From the NCBI GenBank assembly GCA_904063045.1, contig CAJFCJ010000050.1, positions 1 through 64,000 of the forward strand: 64,000 nucleotides of DNA. Direction: 5' to 3'. Under the pieces are notes generated by a model, which saw nothing but the letters and a program-made list of their open reading frames with translations, searched no databases and was not told where the DNA came from. Position 1 is the stretch's first letter. Every line of letters begins with the position of its first letter. This document shows, piece by piece, positions 20,504 to 32,735 of this stretch. The position numbers and the translations under genes were made by a program. This stretch comes from Dimorphilus gyrociliatus. Lineage: Eukaryota > Annelida > Polychaeta > Dinophilidae.

Positions 20504-22369
20504 NAGCAAATTTCCAATCTCCATACATTGTTTTTCATTTGAAATACACCAAAATAAATTAAGATTCTTCAAAGTATTTGATGAATTTTTGAGTCCCTTG
20601 AAAATGCTCAATATACCATTACCCATCTCTCTATTCCAAGATAGATTTAATGTTTCTATTCCAGAAAAATATTCTAGCATATTTCCAATCGTATTACTTT
20701 GTGCTTCATTTAATACACAGTCCTGTAAATGAAGATTCTTCAAAGTCTTTGCTGACTCTTTGAGTCCCTTGAAAATACTCAATATACCATCACCCATCTC
20801 TTTATTCCTACATAGGTCTATTGTTTCTATTTGGGAGAAATGCTGCAAGCAATTTCCAAGCATAATACCGTTGTACAACTTTGGTTATATTTTACATGCT
20901 TGAACTCTATTATTTTATGCAACATATACATGTACATCTTAAAACCTACGCAAGAAAATGCTATAACATTGGCCAAACATAAGTCTGATTAGTCAGCTTG
21001 AAGGTTCATCTTTAATTACCAATAAAGGTTTGGCCAAGTTATAATTTAATTAACTTGCCTAGGGTGTGGCCAAGTTATAATTCAATTAACCTTCCTAAAT
21101 GTTGAACCTTGTAACATCCTGTTACTAAAGATAAATATGAACTACACATTTCGGCAACTGTAAAGTGATGATTGGATGTCAGAGACAAACCTCAAAGTAT
21201 ATAAATCCTCATTATTCTCATTTGGCATGCAGCTTCCATCTGGACCCAAGGACCTGGGAAAATCATCTGGAAACAACCTCCACTGGAACCATCCATCTAC
21301 TCCTCAACATTGGAAGACAGTTTGGTAATTTGGCAACCTGCTATTACAAACTATCTACTCTGCTATTGAACTCTCATATTGTTACTTGCTTAAGTATTAT
21401 TATTGCGAATAAACCATTTTAATTTAAACATTTGTTTAAAGGTTCGAGTAGAACCAGTATTGTTATAACTTGCAAACGCATAGATTTTGCCAGCAAGAGC
21501 AGTACACCGTGCTCTTTCTTTAAATCACACCTACATAAATCAATATTCTTTAGAGTATTTGTCGACGTTTGAAGTCCCTCAAAAATTGTTGATATTCCTT
21601 TACCAATATGTGTATTCCAGGAGAGATTTATTGTTTCTAATTTGGAACAATGGCCTATTAAATCTCCAATTGTTTTACTTTGGTTTTCATCTAAGTTACA
21701 ATCTTTTAAATCAAGATTCTTCAAAGTCTCTGATGAGCTTTTAAGTGCTGCAAAAACATCCTGTAATCTATTATTAACTTCCTCCAAATTACATTTCTTC
21801 AAGTTCGAATTACTTTTACAAGTCATATCTCTTCCAGACATTTGACTTTCTTTTTCTGGCTCATTTTTACTGGCTATTTTTCTAAGTATCTCAAACTCAT
21901 CTTGTAATTCTTTCATTGCCTTTTTTTCACGTTCATTAATTTTGCTTATGATATCGGTTTTACAGTCATCTTCTTCACACAGAATACTATTTAACTTTTC
22001 TTTATGTTGTTTAAATTTTTCCATTGAAAATACTCTACAATTCTCATGCTTGTTATCCAAACATAAAGCACATAGATTTTCAATATTGTGTGTTAAACAA
22101 TACATATTCACAGGCTCCCTGTGATTTTCACATTGATTTTTGCTGTTTTGTAGATATTGATTAGACTTATTATTTCTATTTTCGATTTCTATCCCTTGTC
22201 TGAATTCTGAACAATTGGTATAATCCTTGTTATCTAGTAAATGTTGAACATATCTAAAACAGCATGTTTGTCGATTAGGAAATATTGTTGCACACTTTCC
22301 AATAAAAGATTCTGAGTTCTTTTCACATTCTAATTTATCTTCACTGGTGGCATGTTTATTGGCATCCAT
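20504..22369 (-). pseudogene. TRIM-like RING/B-box/coiled-coil/LRR gene split by a solo LTR
   Basis: Coding runs from ATG 22369 (preferred over one seven codons upstream) to the LTR edge at 21507, and resumes at 20871 to the N at 20503. Residues about 20-55 look like a degenerate RING half (FPNRQTCCFRYVQHLL, YTNCSEFR). A B-box2 follows with complete spacing (CENHREPVNMYC, LTH, CALC, H). Next is a charged coiled coil (NEREKKAMKELQDEFEILRK), then RI-type LRRs in 57-residue pairs (SSSETLKNLDLKDCNL, LETINLSWN). After the LTR the LRR pattern continues in the same register (IETIDLCRNKEMGDG, SAKTLKNLHLQDCVL). Its 3' end is lost at a family-2 LTR fragment. A TRIM-style ligase or scaffold with an LRR sensor is inferred; as assembled it cannot make a full product. 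Confidence 0.8.
20872..21506 (+). repeat. Solo LTR, family 1, inserted in the TRIM-LRR gene
   Basis: 635 bp from TGTACAACTTTGG to AGAGCAGTACA, flanked by ccgt on each side (20868-20871 and 21507-21510): a clean 4-bp target-site duplication. It has a TATA box (aagtatataaatcc) and polyadenylation signal (gaataaacc). It is nearly identical to the LTR at 5645-6279, including an identical 85-codon frame. The internal retroelement was removed by LTR-LTR recombination, as for any solo LTR. Confidence 0.94.
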
Positions 22370-22630
22370 TTTGAAAGTGAACAAATGCAAATACGTCAGT
22401 TAAAATACTTTTGATAGGAACATTTAAGGCTGTTTTCATTGTGGAACACTAACCAGTTTATCAATATTAAGATCCTGAAATTTACTAATAATCATAACAA
22501 TAAATTTGAAGCTTTTTACCAACATTACACAAAAGCTAAAAATACATTAGCTAAAGCACCTTTGGACAAAATGTTCCCGAATCAGAATATTTATATATCA
22601 TTTTTTCAATGCCTTGTCAAACTATTAACA

Positions 22631-23470
22631 CCTAGTTTCGCGTAGGGCAGTGCATGCACATTACACAGCAATAAAACCTATTAAATTATATAAAGAAAAT
22701 TTGCTATTTGCAACATAGCATTAATATTACAATTTATTAATCCATATATTTAGGATTTTGAACTAAAACTAGTTGAATTAATTATCAATTATGCTTAAAT
22801 TCTAAGTTTAGATTATATTGACTATTCAACAGTATTGTATACACAATACTGTTCTTCTTAACATGCATTAATCAGATATACTTCCTCTGCATATGCTGAT
22901 GCTAAATTTACTAACTCAATCAATTCAATATCATTATTAAGGGAGAATATAAAAATGGTCAAATATACAATCTACATGTTTTCTTGATTGTTCGACTTGT
23001 CCTACTAAAATTGTTACATCTTATGCAACTCTCCAACCTGAGAAATTCAACTATTATTTAGAAGAGGAAAACAATAAAAACATGACCATATTTACAACTT
23101 TTCTTTCTTTGTCTTCAAATGTTACTTTTGTTTTTGTGAACATTGAAATTTGTGAACTATCAACCCTTAAAAGAGTATAGAAACCCTACGAAATTAACAG
23201 TTGACAGTTCACTTTTCTAACCGTCAGCTAGTTGTTTAAACTAGCTTGTTTTGAACTAGAAGCTCATTTTACTCAATACATATTCTTTGGATGAAATATT
23301 GGTGTTTTGTTGATTAATTTCTACCGAAATTGCCTTTGTTAGACTATTTGTGGACAAACTTTAAAGGTTCTATTTGTTTGAGTACTTTAGCAAGTTGGTA
23401 AATGATTGGAAAGGACGATTACAGTTGTGACGAACCAGAAATTCCTACAATTACAATACAACAAAGTACA
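22631..23470 (+). repeat. LTR family 2, 5'-truncated copy
   Basis: Matches 17220-18055 closely from cctagtttcgc to caacaaagtaca, but lacks the first about 100 bp of the family, and has no visible target-site duplication. A short duplication of the terminal aatacaaagtacaa follows. Confidence 0.85.
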
Positions 23471-24075
23471 AATACAAAGTACAAATAACATAAAATTTCG
23501 TCATAGAAATCGAAAGTAAAAAAAAAATGGAACTTTAATTCCTCTTGCTAATTCTTCGTTACATTCTCTCTGGATACCTCTTTCCATTATCATTATGATT
23601 TAAAAAATATGTTTTATCAATGTTCCATAAATGAGTTTAGAGCAAAATATACAAAATTTTCTAATACATAATAGTTTCAATGATGACATAATATGAGCGA
23701 TATTAGGAACATTGATTGAAAATTTAATATTTATTTTATTGAACTGTGTATAACCATACCAAATCGAAAGTAGAAAAGAATTTTCCTTTTAACATTTTAC
23801 AAATGAAATAATAAAGTAAATATTATGAAACTATTAAAAACAAGAATGACTTCATTTAGGTTACCATTTTTTTTACTATTAAAAAAAAGAAGTCTGAAAG
23901 AATGTAAAACCTAAAATGACTTTTTTAAATATATATTTATATAAATGAAATGTGAATGGTAGAAATTTTTCGCTGAAATTCAGTTCTAAGAATTTGTAAA
24001 ATGTATTCTACAGAGAAAGAGTTGTATATTACCGTCCAACAGACTTGGTAAAATATTCCAAAACAGATTCCTCTT
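23471..24075. other. Intergenic stretch, no gene recognised
   Basis: Very A+T-rich DNA with homopolymer runs and many stops in all frames. Nothing is supportable here. Confidence 0.45.
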
Positions 24076-24079
24076 TTCT

Positions 24080-24690
24080 ATGGTTTTTGATGAAAAAGAT
24101 GAGTTGAACAATTCAGTGGTATCAGATATGGCTATAGATTATCATCTTCACAATGTCAAAAAATATGATAATATACTGTTAAAAGAAAAATTATTATGTT
24201 CAATTCTGAATAAATCTTCTTTGGAATTGAAAGAGATGAAAAAGTTGATAAGGCATTTGGAACATTTCCCACATTTTTTGGCTTTTTCGATATATCACCT
24301 CAAAATTATTATAATGAATTTTTTCATCTAATCTTAATAAAAGAACAAATTCACATAATTGCAAATTTCTTTATGTCATGTAGAAGATTATATTCTATTG
24401 ACTTAAGTGGAAATAAAGAAATTCGATCATGCATTCAAAATATTCTTAAAATTATATGCATGAGTGATTGCAAGTTGAATGAGGAACAGTACCATATTTT
24501 GGGTAATTTTTTAAAAGAATGTCCTCACATTTCAACCCTGATTTTAGACAATAACACCAATATGGGTAATGGTTTTAAAGCCATTTGCGATTGTTTTAAA
24601 ACAATCACTTGAACCCTGATGTTTTTTATCATTACAAAACTGCAATCTTAATTCTCAGCAACTGGATTGGTTAGATGATTTGAAAAGAGA
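24080..24690 (+). pseudogene. LRR gene fragment
   Basis: A first short frame (24080-24331) is rich in Leu and Lys and unrecognised (LELKEMKKLIRHLEHFP). A second (24373-24612) has the window's RI-type LRR pattern: LYSIDLSGNKEIRS, MSDCKLNEEQYHILGNFL, ISTLILDNNTNMGNGFKAI. A stop follows, but the pattern revives in another frame (LQNCNLNSQQLDWLDD). One half-repeat between the two blocks is shortened. This is debris of the same LRR family. Confidence 0.6.
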
Positions 24691-25904
24691 TAAATCTAAT
24701 AGATTTTGATTTTTCCTTTATTCAATAAATATAATTGTTCATACCACTCAAGTAGAATAACTGTTGAAATGTTCAAAAGAACAAAACACTGAAAATTCTT
24801 TGTGTCGTCTTTGATCTTAATATAAATGTTTAAAAATTTACATAATCAAAGAAAACAACAGCAACCAACTTTATAAGTTTCAAATTTTGATATATTTTAT
24901 CAAAACTGACATTTGATATAGTTTTTAATGTCATTTTCAAAAGCATGCGATGCAGTATCTTACTGATCCAATAGATTATGCAATAAATGGTTATTGTAGC
25001 GAAGATCTAAATTTGAACATTGGTCATTTAGAATAACCTTTACAAACAAAAAGTTTCACAATCCCAACATGTTTAGGAATGTCTCTTCTAATTGATTGAG
25101 CAATATTTAATGCTATACTCACAGACTTTAGTCAATAGTAAAGTACATAGGCTTAATTTTTATTATGAATTATTCAAAATACATTGTATATATAAGGAAG
25201 AGAGGCAATTCTCAGATTCAGACAGTAAAAGGATTTCTTATACTATTGTTATTCCAAAATGCAGAAACATTTTTACCCACTTAGAGACATTTTAGCTTAG
25301 TTTTTAATGACATGAAATAAATAACAGAACAATTGTAGATATTGATATGAATTCAAATTGTTCCCACAGGCCAAATATCTCACTTAGGTCAAAGAAAAAG
25401 AAGTCAAAGTTGACTATTGTTAACTTTTGAACCAGGTAAGGGTTAGTAGGAAAGAGATAGCTATTGACATGTACTTATCTAATGGATAGGGCACTCAAAA
25501 ATGTTAGGTCAGGATTAAGATAAAATCATAGATTTATGGTTGTTTTCTACCACAATGAAATTGAACTTTACCTTAGGAAAACTTAATTTAAGGAATCAAC
25601 ATTGAAGAATGAAAACTATGTTCATTTAGAAAGCCAATCGTTAAATAAAAACTATTTGAAAGAAGTTGAAGAGAGAGCTGAAGAAGATTGTGGATTAATC
25701 ATAAAAAATCATTTTCAGATTGCAAAAGAGAGAAGTAGAAAGAGACATGCCATGATAATTAAAATTGTTTTTTGCTGTAATCTTTATTGTCTACTTTTTA
25801 TTTCTTACACAATTGTGCACTTAGAAATAACATAATGATACTTAGACGTTGGATATAATAGAACTTTAGAAGGACTTTTATTTCATAGGAATTATAAATG
25901 TGGA

Positions 25905-26215
25905 ACTTTAGAAAGACCTTTATTTCGTAGGAAATAGATTCTTTCACCGTAACAGATGGTGCAACGTTGGAAAATTAACAAAGGAACAAACAATATAAAA
26001 AAAATGCATGTCAGAATTGTTACATCTTATTCAAAAACAGATGTGGAAGAGGCAGGCTTGTTTTTCAGTGGCACATGTTGGCCATGTGTGATATAACAGT
26101 TTTTCATGTTTTTGTTATAGGTGCATTATGAGACTGTTACATTTCAACTTTATAATCCTTTGACCAAGTGAACCCAAGCTTTGTTAAATATATAAAAGGA
26201 AATACGTTTCCCCAG
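25905..26215. repeat. Dispersed repeat, family 3, copy 2
   Basis: Direct-orientation relative of 6560-6955, with shared tatataaaaggaaat near its right end and a partial duplication of ggaactttagaaaga/aacttttatttcatagg at its left (25860-25940). No coding content. Confidence 0.65.
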
Positions 26216-27410
26216 ATTGGACAATAAGCAGGGTCCAGAAAGAAGTATGTCATTGAGGAAATAGCCTTATTGTTGACTCTTTATAATACAAGGAAGTGTG
26301 TTGTGGTTGGTTACACTTCTTGCAACTAAACTTTGATAAATAGTTTTTGCTGATATTTCTGCAATGTAGGCAATTTCAACAATCAATGGCACCGTTGATA
26401 AAATCTAGGTTGTGTATGAACTTTAGAACGTTTTCTTTATGGCCTTTGATGTTAACACATCTTGATATTCGCAACAGTCCACTTCATCAGCCGTCCATCA
26501 ATTTAAAATCTGGCAATCTTCAGAATCATTGAGTTGACCTCCATTAGCGGAATGATAACACTTCTTTGGAAATTCCAATAATTTGTACCATTAAACTTCT
26601 CAAACGGAGCAGTCTTTCTGTATCTTGAAGTATCAATTCTAGAATTACAATTATAGGATTGGGACCGTCAATGATTTACCTACCATTTGTGTATGGCGTT
26701 CTGTCATATTCTATTTCCTGTCTTTTATGAATTGTTTGAAAATTCAAAGTTCCAACATCTTGTTCATTGACTAATGAGAAATGTCTAAATATTAAAATGA
26801 AATGTAAATTTTCATATACATTTACTATCAAATTTAGTTTACCCCAGTTTTTTCACATTGATTAGTTTTAACAATACTTTATATGTTTCTTCGGCATATG
26901 CCACACAACAAAAATTGAAATAAAGAAAAGTTGTTTTCATCATTCCTTTCTGAAGAAAATCTTTGAGTGTTGGATGATCTTTCCGTGTCACTTCTATACA
27001 TTGAGAGATATATGATTAGAGTGAAACTATAAGAGTCTATAGAGTAATTGACGAAAAAATTGGAACACTACTAATCTGGATAGGCAAAATATTCAAAATA
27101 TTTTTCATTATTAAAAAAAATCATTTATATAAGTTTGGTAGCAAACTAGGACTCTGCCAATTTTTCGTCATAATTCAATTATCTATGAGAAGTTAGTGGG
27201 TTGTTATTTTTTCCTAAAGATTTTTGATTGATTACTGTCAATTAGAAGGTTAATAAACATAAACTAAATAGTTCGCCAACGACAAGGTGATGATTAGAAT
27301 TAAAAGAAAAATCAATATTTTGATAATTTTTCCTGCAGGATATAAGTTTCTACATATTAATAATTATTATTATCAATTAAAAGTAGTTATTCAGTATGTC
27401 TTAATATCTA
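26216..27410. other. Intergenic stretch, no gene recognised
   Basis: Open frames near 26347-26532 and elsewhere have no recognisable motif on either strand. A short LTR-family-1-like scrap (caaggtgatgattagaatt) occurs near 27281-27300. Confidence 0.35.
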
Positions 27411-27779
27411 AACTAAAAATTTTACAAGGCGGCTGGGCACTTTTTGCCTAAACTGTAAAGCTATCCTATTCCACATTACAATTTTTCAATTCATAATTCA
27501 ATATCCAAATATATCATTTGTGGACTTTTACATCGTATTTTCGCATGTGGTAGAAAATGGCCCTAAATCTATGCTTTAATTTTAAGCCTATCCTAGCCTT
27601 TTTTCCCTAACCTTTTTAAATGACCCTAACCCTTAGATTGGAACCCCCCTCCCCTCCTGATAACATATCAATAGCTATCTTATTCTGCCTAACTATTTCC
27701 CAACCCTAAATCTAACCTTCAATTATTCCATTTATGGCTGTTTTCAATCAGTCCCTATATTTTTCTTACATTGTTTTTA

Positions 27780-28045
27780 TTTCTGTTGCAAGTATGTTAA
27801 TCAGAAACCTTTACATATTATATTAGATAGAATATTACAAGTATCTTATCTCAGAGGTGATAAAAGTTATATATTGCTGTATATATTGTACATATTTCTC
27901 ATTGTCACTTGAAATATTCGATGAAGAGAATAAGAGGAATTACCAAAAAAAAATTTTAAACATTCTAGCTATTCCTTGACAGGAAGTAAAAACTTTATGA
28001 TTTATGATTAAAAAAGTATATCATAAAATGGTTTATTCCGTAGTT
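27780..28045 (+). repeat. Diverged duplicate of the region upstream of the 33.4-kb LRR gene
   Basis: Resembles 32860-33245: shared blocks include agtatgt.aat, atattacaag, cttatctca, a cttcattgtcact-like block and ggaagtaaa..ctttatgatttatgatt followed by tatatcataaaa. At 33.4 kb the block leads into an LRR gene; here it leads only to an unrecognised short frame (28004-28333). I infer duplication of a 5' flank with loss of the coding part. Confidence 0.6.
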
Positions 28046-28367
28046 AAGTTTACAATGAGAGACTGTAAGATTAATTATTTTACGGCTTCAGATCATTTAA
28101 AAAAAACCATTTATGATTGTTTAAGCAATAAAAAATTCCATTATAAAAGATTATCAAAAAAAGTTATTCACAGAATAACATTATGGAAAAATTTTCGGCT
28201 GTTTAGCTGCAATGAACATAGCATATCAATAAAAATTGTTAAGTTACAGTTATCATTGTATTCAAAGAAAAACATGAAGCCTGAAGTCCATCACATAAAT
28301 CTCCAAAACCAAATGACATACTCCAGTTATTAGAAAAATTGACAGATTCAATCCAACAGGAGTATTC

Positions 28368-28825
28368 AACAAGTAGCAATATGAGAGTTCAATAGCAGAG
28401 TATATAGTTCGTAAAGGCAGGTTGCCAAATTACCAAACTGTCTTCCAATGTTGAGGAGTAAATGGATGGCTCCATTGGAGGTTGTTTCCAGGTTATCTTC
28501 CCAGATCCTTGGGTCGAGATAGGAGATGCTTGGAATGAAAATAGTGAGGATTTATATACTTTGAGGTTTGCCTCTGATATCCAATCATCACTTTACAGTT
28601 ACTGAACAGTGTAGTTCATATTTATGTTTAGTAACAGGATATTACAAGGTTGAACATTTAGGAAGGTTAATTGAATTATAACTTGACTAAACTTACCTTA
28701 ACTGGTAATTAAAGATGACTAATCAGACCTGTGTTTGGCCAATGTTGTATCATTTTCTTGTGTAGGTTTATATAAGTTGCATAAAGTAATATAGTTCAAG
28801 CATAAAATATAACCGAGGCTGTACA
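28368..28825 (-). repeat. LTR family 1, truncated and diverged
   Basis: Minus-strand start TGTACAGCCTCGG at 28825 through the TATA region (aagtatataaatcc) to near ctctcatattgctact at 28368. It lacks the 3' end and has an internal deletion around the tandem ttggccaagttataa block. Confidence 0.82.
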
Positions 28826-29897
28826 ATTCTATACCCTAATAAAGTATATTTTTTGCAAAATTGATAAACAGATGAAATAAATTGATGTTTGTTTGATTAG
28901 TCTGGTTCTGATTCTGATTCATTTTATTAATATATTAAAAACATTTTATGTTTTTATTCCATCAAAATGATCAATATTTGATTGATGGTGTCCAGTATGA
29001 AAATAAATCTTTTGTGTGATTTTATATTTACTAATACTAGAACTTTTATTGCTATCATCTGAAGTATCTGTATTAAGTGAACAAAACAGAGGTTGTCACC
29101 TGTGTTTTGTGTTGACATGCTGCAGTAAGAATGTAAGTGAAAGAGAAAGAAAGAGTGTGTGTCATGTGTTGAGGGTAGGCAACTCAGGTTCACATCATTG
29201 TCTGTCAGTTTCAGTTGATATCACATCACAGGTGAGGTCAAGTTAATTATTTTGTAAATATGACATCACAAACAGGCTAGAAGAATCAAAACCTAATTGG
29301 AAGACATCGACAGACACAAACATTTATTTTATATCTTTGTTAAATTTTTCTCAGAAAACATAGTGGCAATTTTGACTCTAACAGTCAACTATTTGAGAGA
29401 TGTGAAAAAGTGAAGTTTGTTAATTCAGCTCATTGACACAAATGATAATGGACAAGAAATTTGCCAAAATTACAGCGACTTCAGGTCAATATAAACAGTT
29501 TGACCTTTACCTTGTCCAAGTGTCATGGCCGCCAAGTAGTATTGTAATTTTTTTTAATTGAAACTCTTGGATGGGTATCAGTCATCTGATCAGAATACAC
29601 TACTCTATTTATGCAGTATAAATAGATTAATAACAATCAGAAGACAAAGTAAAATCCTCTTTAGATGAAAGACAGTCTCGTATTACCGGAAAGAGCAGAA
29701 TTTGATAATTTATGCCACCTGAAACGATGATGTGACCGATTTAGGCAACGATCCTCCAGTTATATATGTCTAATTGTTTTTTTTCCATTTGTCATAGTAG
29801 CAAGAATCTCATCAGAAATTCAAATATTAAAACACTCTTCGCGACTTGTTTTAGTAGTACCTGTGAATCTGTATTTAGTTGTGTCCAAAATATTAAA

Positions 29898-30479
29898 ATG
29901 GCGGAAGCAGAAATCAACAACGTGTGTCCTTCTAATCAGCAAGAATGGAGAGAGTGGTTAGAAAGTAATCATAAGACAAAAGATGCAATATGGCTTGTTT
30001 TCTATAAGAAAAAATCTTCAATGCCAAATCTAACGTGGAGTGAGGCTGTTGACGAAGCTCTTTGCTTTGGTTGGATTGACAGTGTGAAAAAATCCATCGA
30101 TTCGGAGAAATATAAACAATATTTTAGCAAACGAAAATCAAAGAGCACATGGTCAAGAATCAACAAAGAAAAAGTTGAAAAATTGACCAAAGATGGTCTA
30201 ATGTCAGAGGCTGGCTTAAAGATTGTACGGATAGCTATGGAGAATGGATCATGGACAACCTTGGACGAAGTAGAAAATCTTAATATTCCAGATGATTTGG
30301 AGAAAGAGTTTAATAAAAGACCAGGATCAAAGGATTATTTTGTTAGTTTGAGCAGATCAGTTAGAAAAGGTATGCTATACTGGATTGTTGTTGCAAAACG
30401 ACCAGAAACCCGATACAAACGTGTTAGTGAAATAGCAGAAAATGCTGGTCAAAAACAGAAACCAAAGCAATTCAGATAA
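29898..30479 (+). CDS. YdeI/OmdA-family protein, likely of bacterial origin
   Basis: A 193-residue intronless protein; I start at ATG 29898 because homology begins just after it, although the frame is open about 130 bp upstream. Diagnostic OmdA blocks are WREWLESNHKTKDAIWLVFY, LTWSEAVDEALCFGWIDSV, YFSKRKSKSTWSRINKEKVE and GLMSEAGLKIVRIAMENGSW. The C-terminus carries a helical LSRSVRKGMLYWIVVAKRPE segment, and a basic tail. Members are common in bacteria, where some are linked to peptide or bacteriocin protection; the biochemical role is not settled. Absence of introns and narrow eukaryotic distribution suggest horizontal acquisition. It looks intact. Confidence 0.9.
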   Translation: MAEAEINNVCPSNQQEWREWLESNHKTKDAIWLVFYKKKSSMPNLTWSEAVDEALCFGWIDSVKKSIDSEKYKQYFSKRKSKSTWSRINKEKVEKLTKDGLMSEAGLKIVRIAMENGSWTTLDEVENLNIPDDLEKEFNKRPGSKDYFVSLSRSVRKGMLYWIVVAKRPETRYKRVSEIAENAGQKQKPKQFR

Positions 30480-31755
30480 GATGATAACATACCTACAAGA
30501 TTTTTTATTCCAGTCCTGAAATATTAGATTTTTGAATACTTAACAAAACATTCCATTGGATACAAGTGATCCATCTAATGATAGAAATCAGAAAATAGTA
30601 TTCAATGGCTGGGAATGCTTCAAAGGTTGCCTACAGGCGAAATAAAGGAGAATATTGAAGACAATGTTCCATGGAGACGATGTTCATGTAAAGCAGAGGG
30701 AAAAGATGCTGGATGAGGACCAGAAACATAAGAAGTGTGTGCAGGGAACGTTTATTTAAATTCTTCCACAACAGGTCACGTAATAGGAATGAGTAGTGTA
30801 CATGTCCGTAAGAGAGGTCTATCAGACACTGTTAACAATTCACGCGAAAATTTCTGTGATTAATTAGATTAATATGTAAATCCATAACGAGGATTTTGGG
30901 ACATGAGATAAGAATTGTTTACAACAAACGCGATCAATGGTTGGCTGAGCAACACCAAGTTCTAGCTGTCTCGTGATTTTTTAAGAGGACATATCTCTGG
31001 CTACGCTTTTATTCTATTATAAAAGTTTCAATTGTAGCTTATTGCAATGTCTGTAATACTGATTCACTTTTCTCAAACTCCATTATTCTCTAACCCAGAA
31101 GCAACTCTTTATCTATGCATATCTTTCAGCATAATTATAACATATGTGCAGATTATATATCATGTCCGGAAATCACTTTCATTGCTCATCTCCAACATTC
31201 ATTCTATTTTGAATCACTTACGTGTCTCACTCAGACCATTCTTACATTTGTAATTGAGTGTTGATTATTTAGGTGATGAATCAATAAATCCTTCTTTAGA
31301 AATTTTAACAGTTGGAACACTGAAAAAATGGAGTACATATCTTCTAATCGTGTGAGAGAGAAAGGTTGAAAAATATGTTGTAATATTTTGGCAAATATAT
31401 TCATCCTTTTCAAAGAATTTTTTCTTGCTGATTCTCTAAAAACAGTGCATATTTTGATCAAGTGTCAATTTCTGACATAATAGAACATATAATAGAATTA
31501 TATAATAATTGTTTATTGAATATAGCAGAAAATGGTCAAAAACCTATGTGTATATAGGGAGTGAAGCTGTACCCAGATAAAACCATACCAGAGTTAAACA
31601 GTACTCATAATGAGGTTAAAATGTACCCTGTTGTTAACTACAACAGACAAAGTTATAAACCAAGAAAATAAGAACTATAATTTAAAAGTCACTAATTATA
31701 AAAATCAAAATAGAATTTAGAGAGAAAATGTACCTCCACTACATACAGAATCTCT
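30480..31755. other. Intergenic stretch, no gene recognised
   Basis: No frame on either strand shows a family motif. A gaagctgtaccc motif at about 31563 resembles the short tandem repeat at 48370-48425. Confidence 0.4.
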
Positions 31756-31758
31756 TTC

Positions 31759-31960
31759 TTAAATTATGCTATCAATACCATAAACTGTGCCGACAGGTTC
31801 AATATTATCTTGATAGTCATCAAAAAGATCACAATATGAAAACAGATTTTTAGCATTGAAAATATCTATGGCTTTTGTGATTGAATGATGCTCAAAAACA
31901 CAGCGATTAACTTGTCTTTGACAATGAGCGTTTGAATACATTCTTTCCACAGGCTTTTGA
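31759..31960 (-). other. Possible orphan exon
   Basis: The minus-strand translation KPVERMYSNAHCQRQVNRCV...EHHS followed by an acidic hydrophobic end (FDDYQDNIEP) reads like a real protein terminus more than random DNA. An upstream basic segment (GFKSQKREKLQII) is in a different frame. I do not recognise the family. It may be a terminal exon or a decayed gene. Confidence 0.25.
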
Positions 31961-32626
31961 GATAGTTTAGCTTTGTTAAACTTATAATTTGCAATTTTTC
32001 TCTCTTCTGACTTTTAAAACCAAAGTCGCGTGATAGTCTAAAAAATAAGAAAAAGCTTATAAAAGTAGAAAACAATTGGATAGAATTTTAATAATTTGCT
32101 CATTGGAAATATTATCAAATAGCAATTCATTTTTCTTCTTCCATAAATTAAAAAGAAAACCAAATATTTAAACTTATTTAAGTTCTTTCTATACTAATCA
32201 CTTGGATTGGAATGATTTTTTTACTGTTTTTTCGGATTTTCTAAGTCATTTTTTTGAGATTTTATTATTAGATTTAGGCCATTTATTCAGACTTGACTAT
32301 TAAGCCACTTTGAAGAATTGGATCATGATATAAGGAGCCTGATATTGTGTCGGAATTGTGCAATAATTTCATTGATTGAGAAAAAAATTGTTGACCTACT
32401 TTTGTACAGTTTGTGAACAAATTTAAAGTGTAAATACAACACTAGTTACCAAGTTACCACACTAGCATCCAACTCTTTAGTTTCCTCAAAGTGACATCAA
32501 GTCCGGTGACTGAAAATGATATAAACTCAAGTCACCCTACCCTCAACACATGATACACACTCACTCTTCGTTCATATATATTGATATTGATTCAAATTGA
32601 CACATAACATAGAAAACAAACATATT

Positions 32627-32735
32627 TTGTTTATATACTTTGGGAATTAGCCTCTGATATCCAATCATCACTTTACAGCTAGAGAAGAGTCCAGTTCATA
32701 TTTATCTTTAATAACAGGATCTTACGAGGTCCAGG
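32627..32735 (-). repeat. LTR family 1 scrap
   Basis: About 110 bp matching the family's TATA-side region (tatatactttg, ctctgatatccaatcatcactttacag, gttcatatttatcttta). No ends are preserved. Confidence 0.65.

Noticed and set aside
21487-22124. Plus-strand frames across 21.5-22.1 kb
   Set aside because: They are shadows of the minus-strand B-box/LRR coding sequence.
17121-23470. The two family-2 LTRs as a pair bounding one retrotransposon
   Set aside because: The left copy has its own 5-bp target duplication and the right one lacks its first 100 bp. The DNA between them holds MULE and TRIM-LRR sequence, not gag or pol.
25602-25835. Small protein with a C-terminal hydrophobic segment
   Set aside because: It has a charged helix and one possible membrane segment, but no recognisable motif, splice sites or homologue in the window. 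Not supportable as a gene.
28004-28333. 109-residue basic frame after the duplicated flank
   Set aside because: No repeat or domain pattern; Lys-rich composition is expected from A+T-rich DNA. It is probably non-coding.
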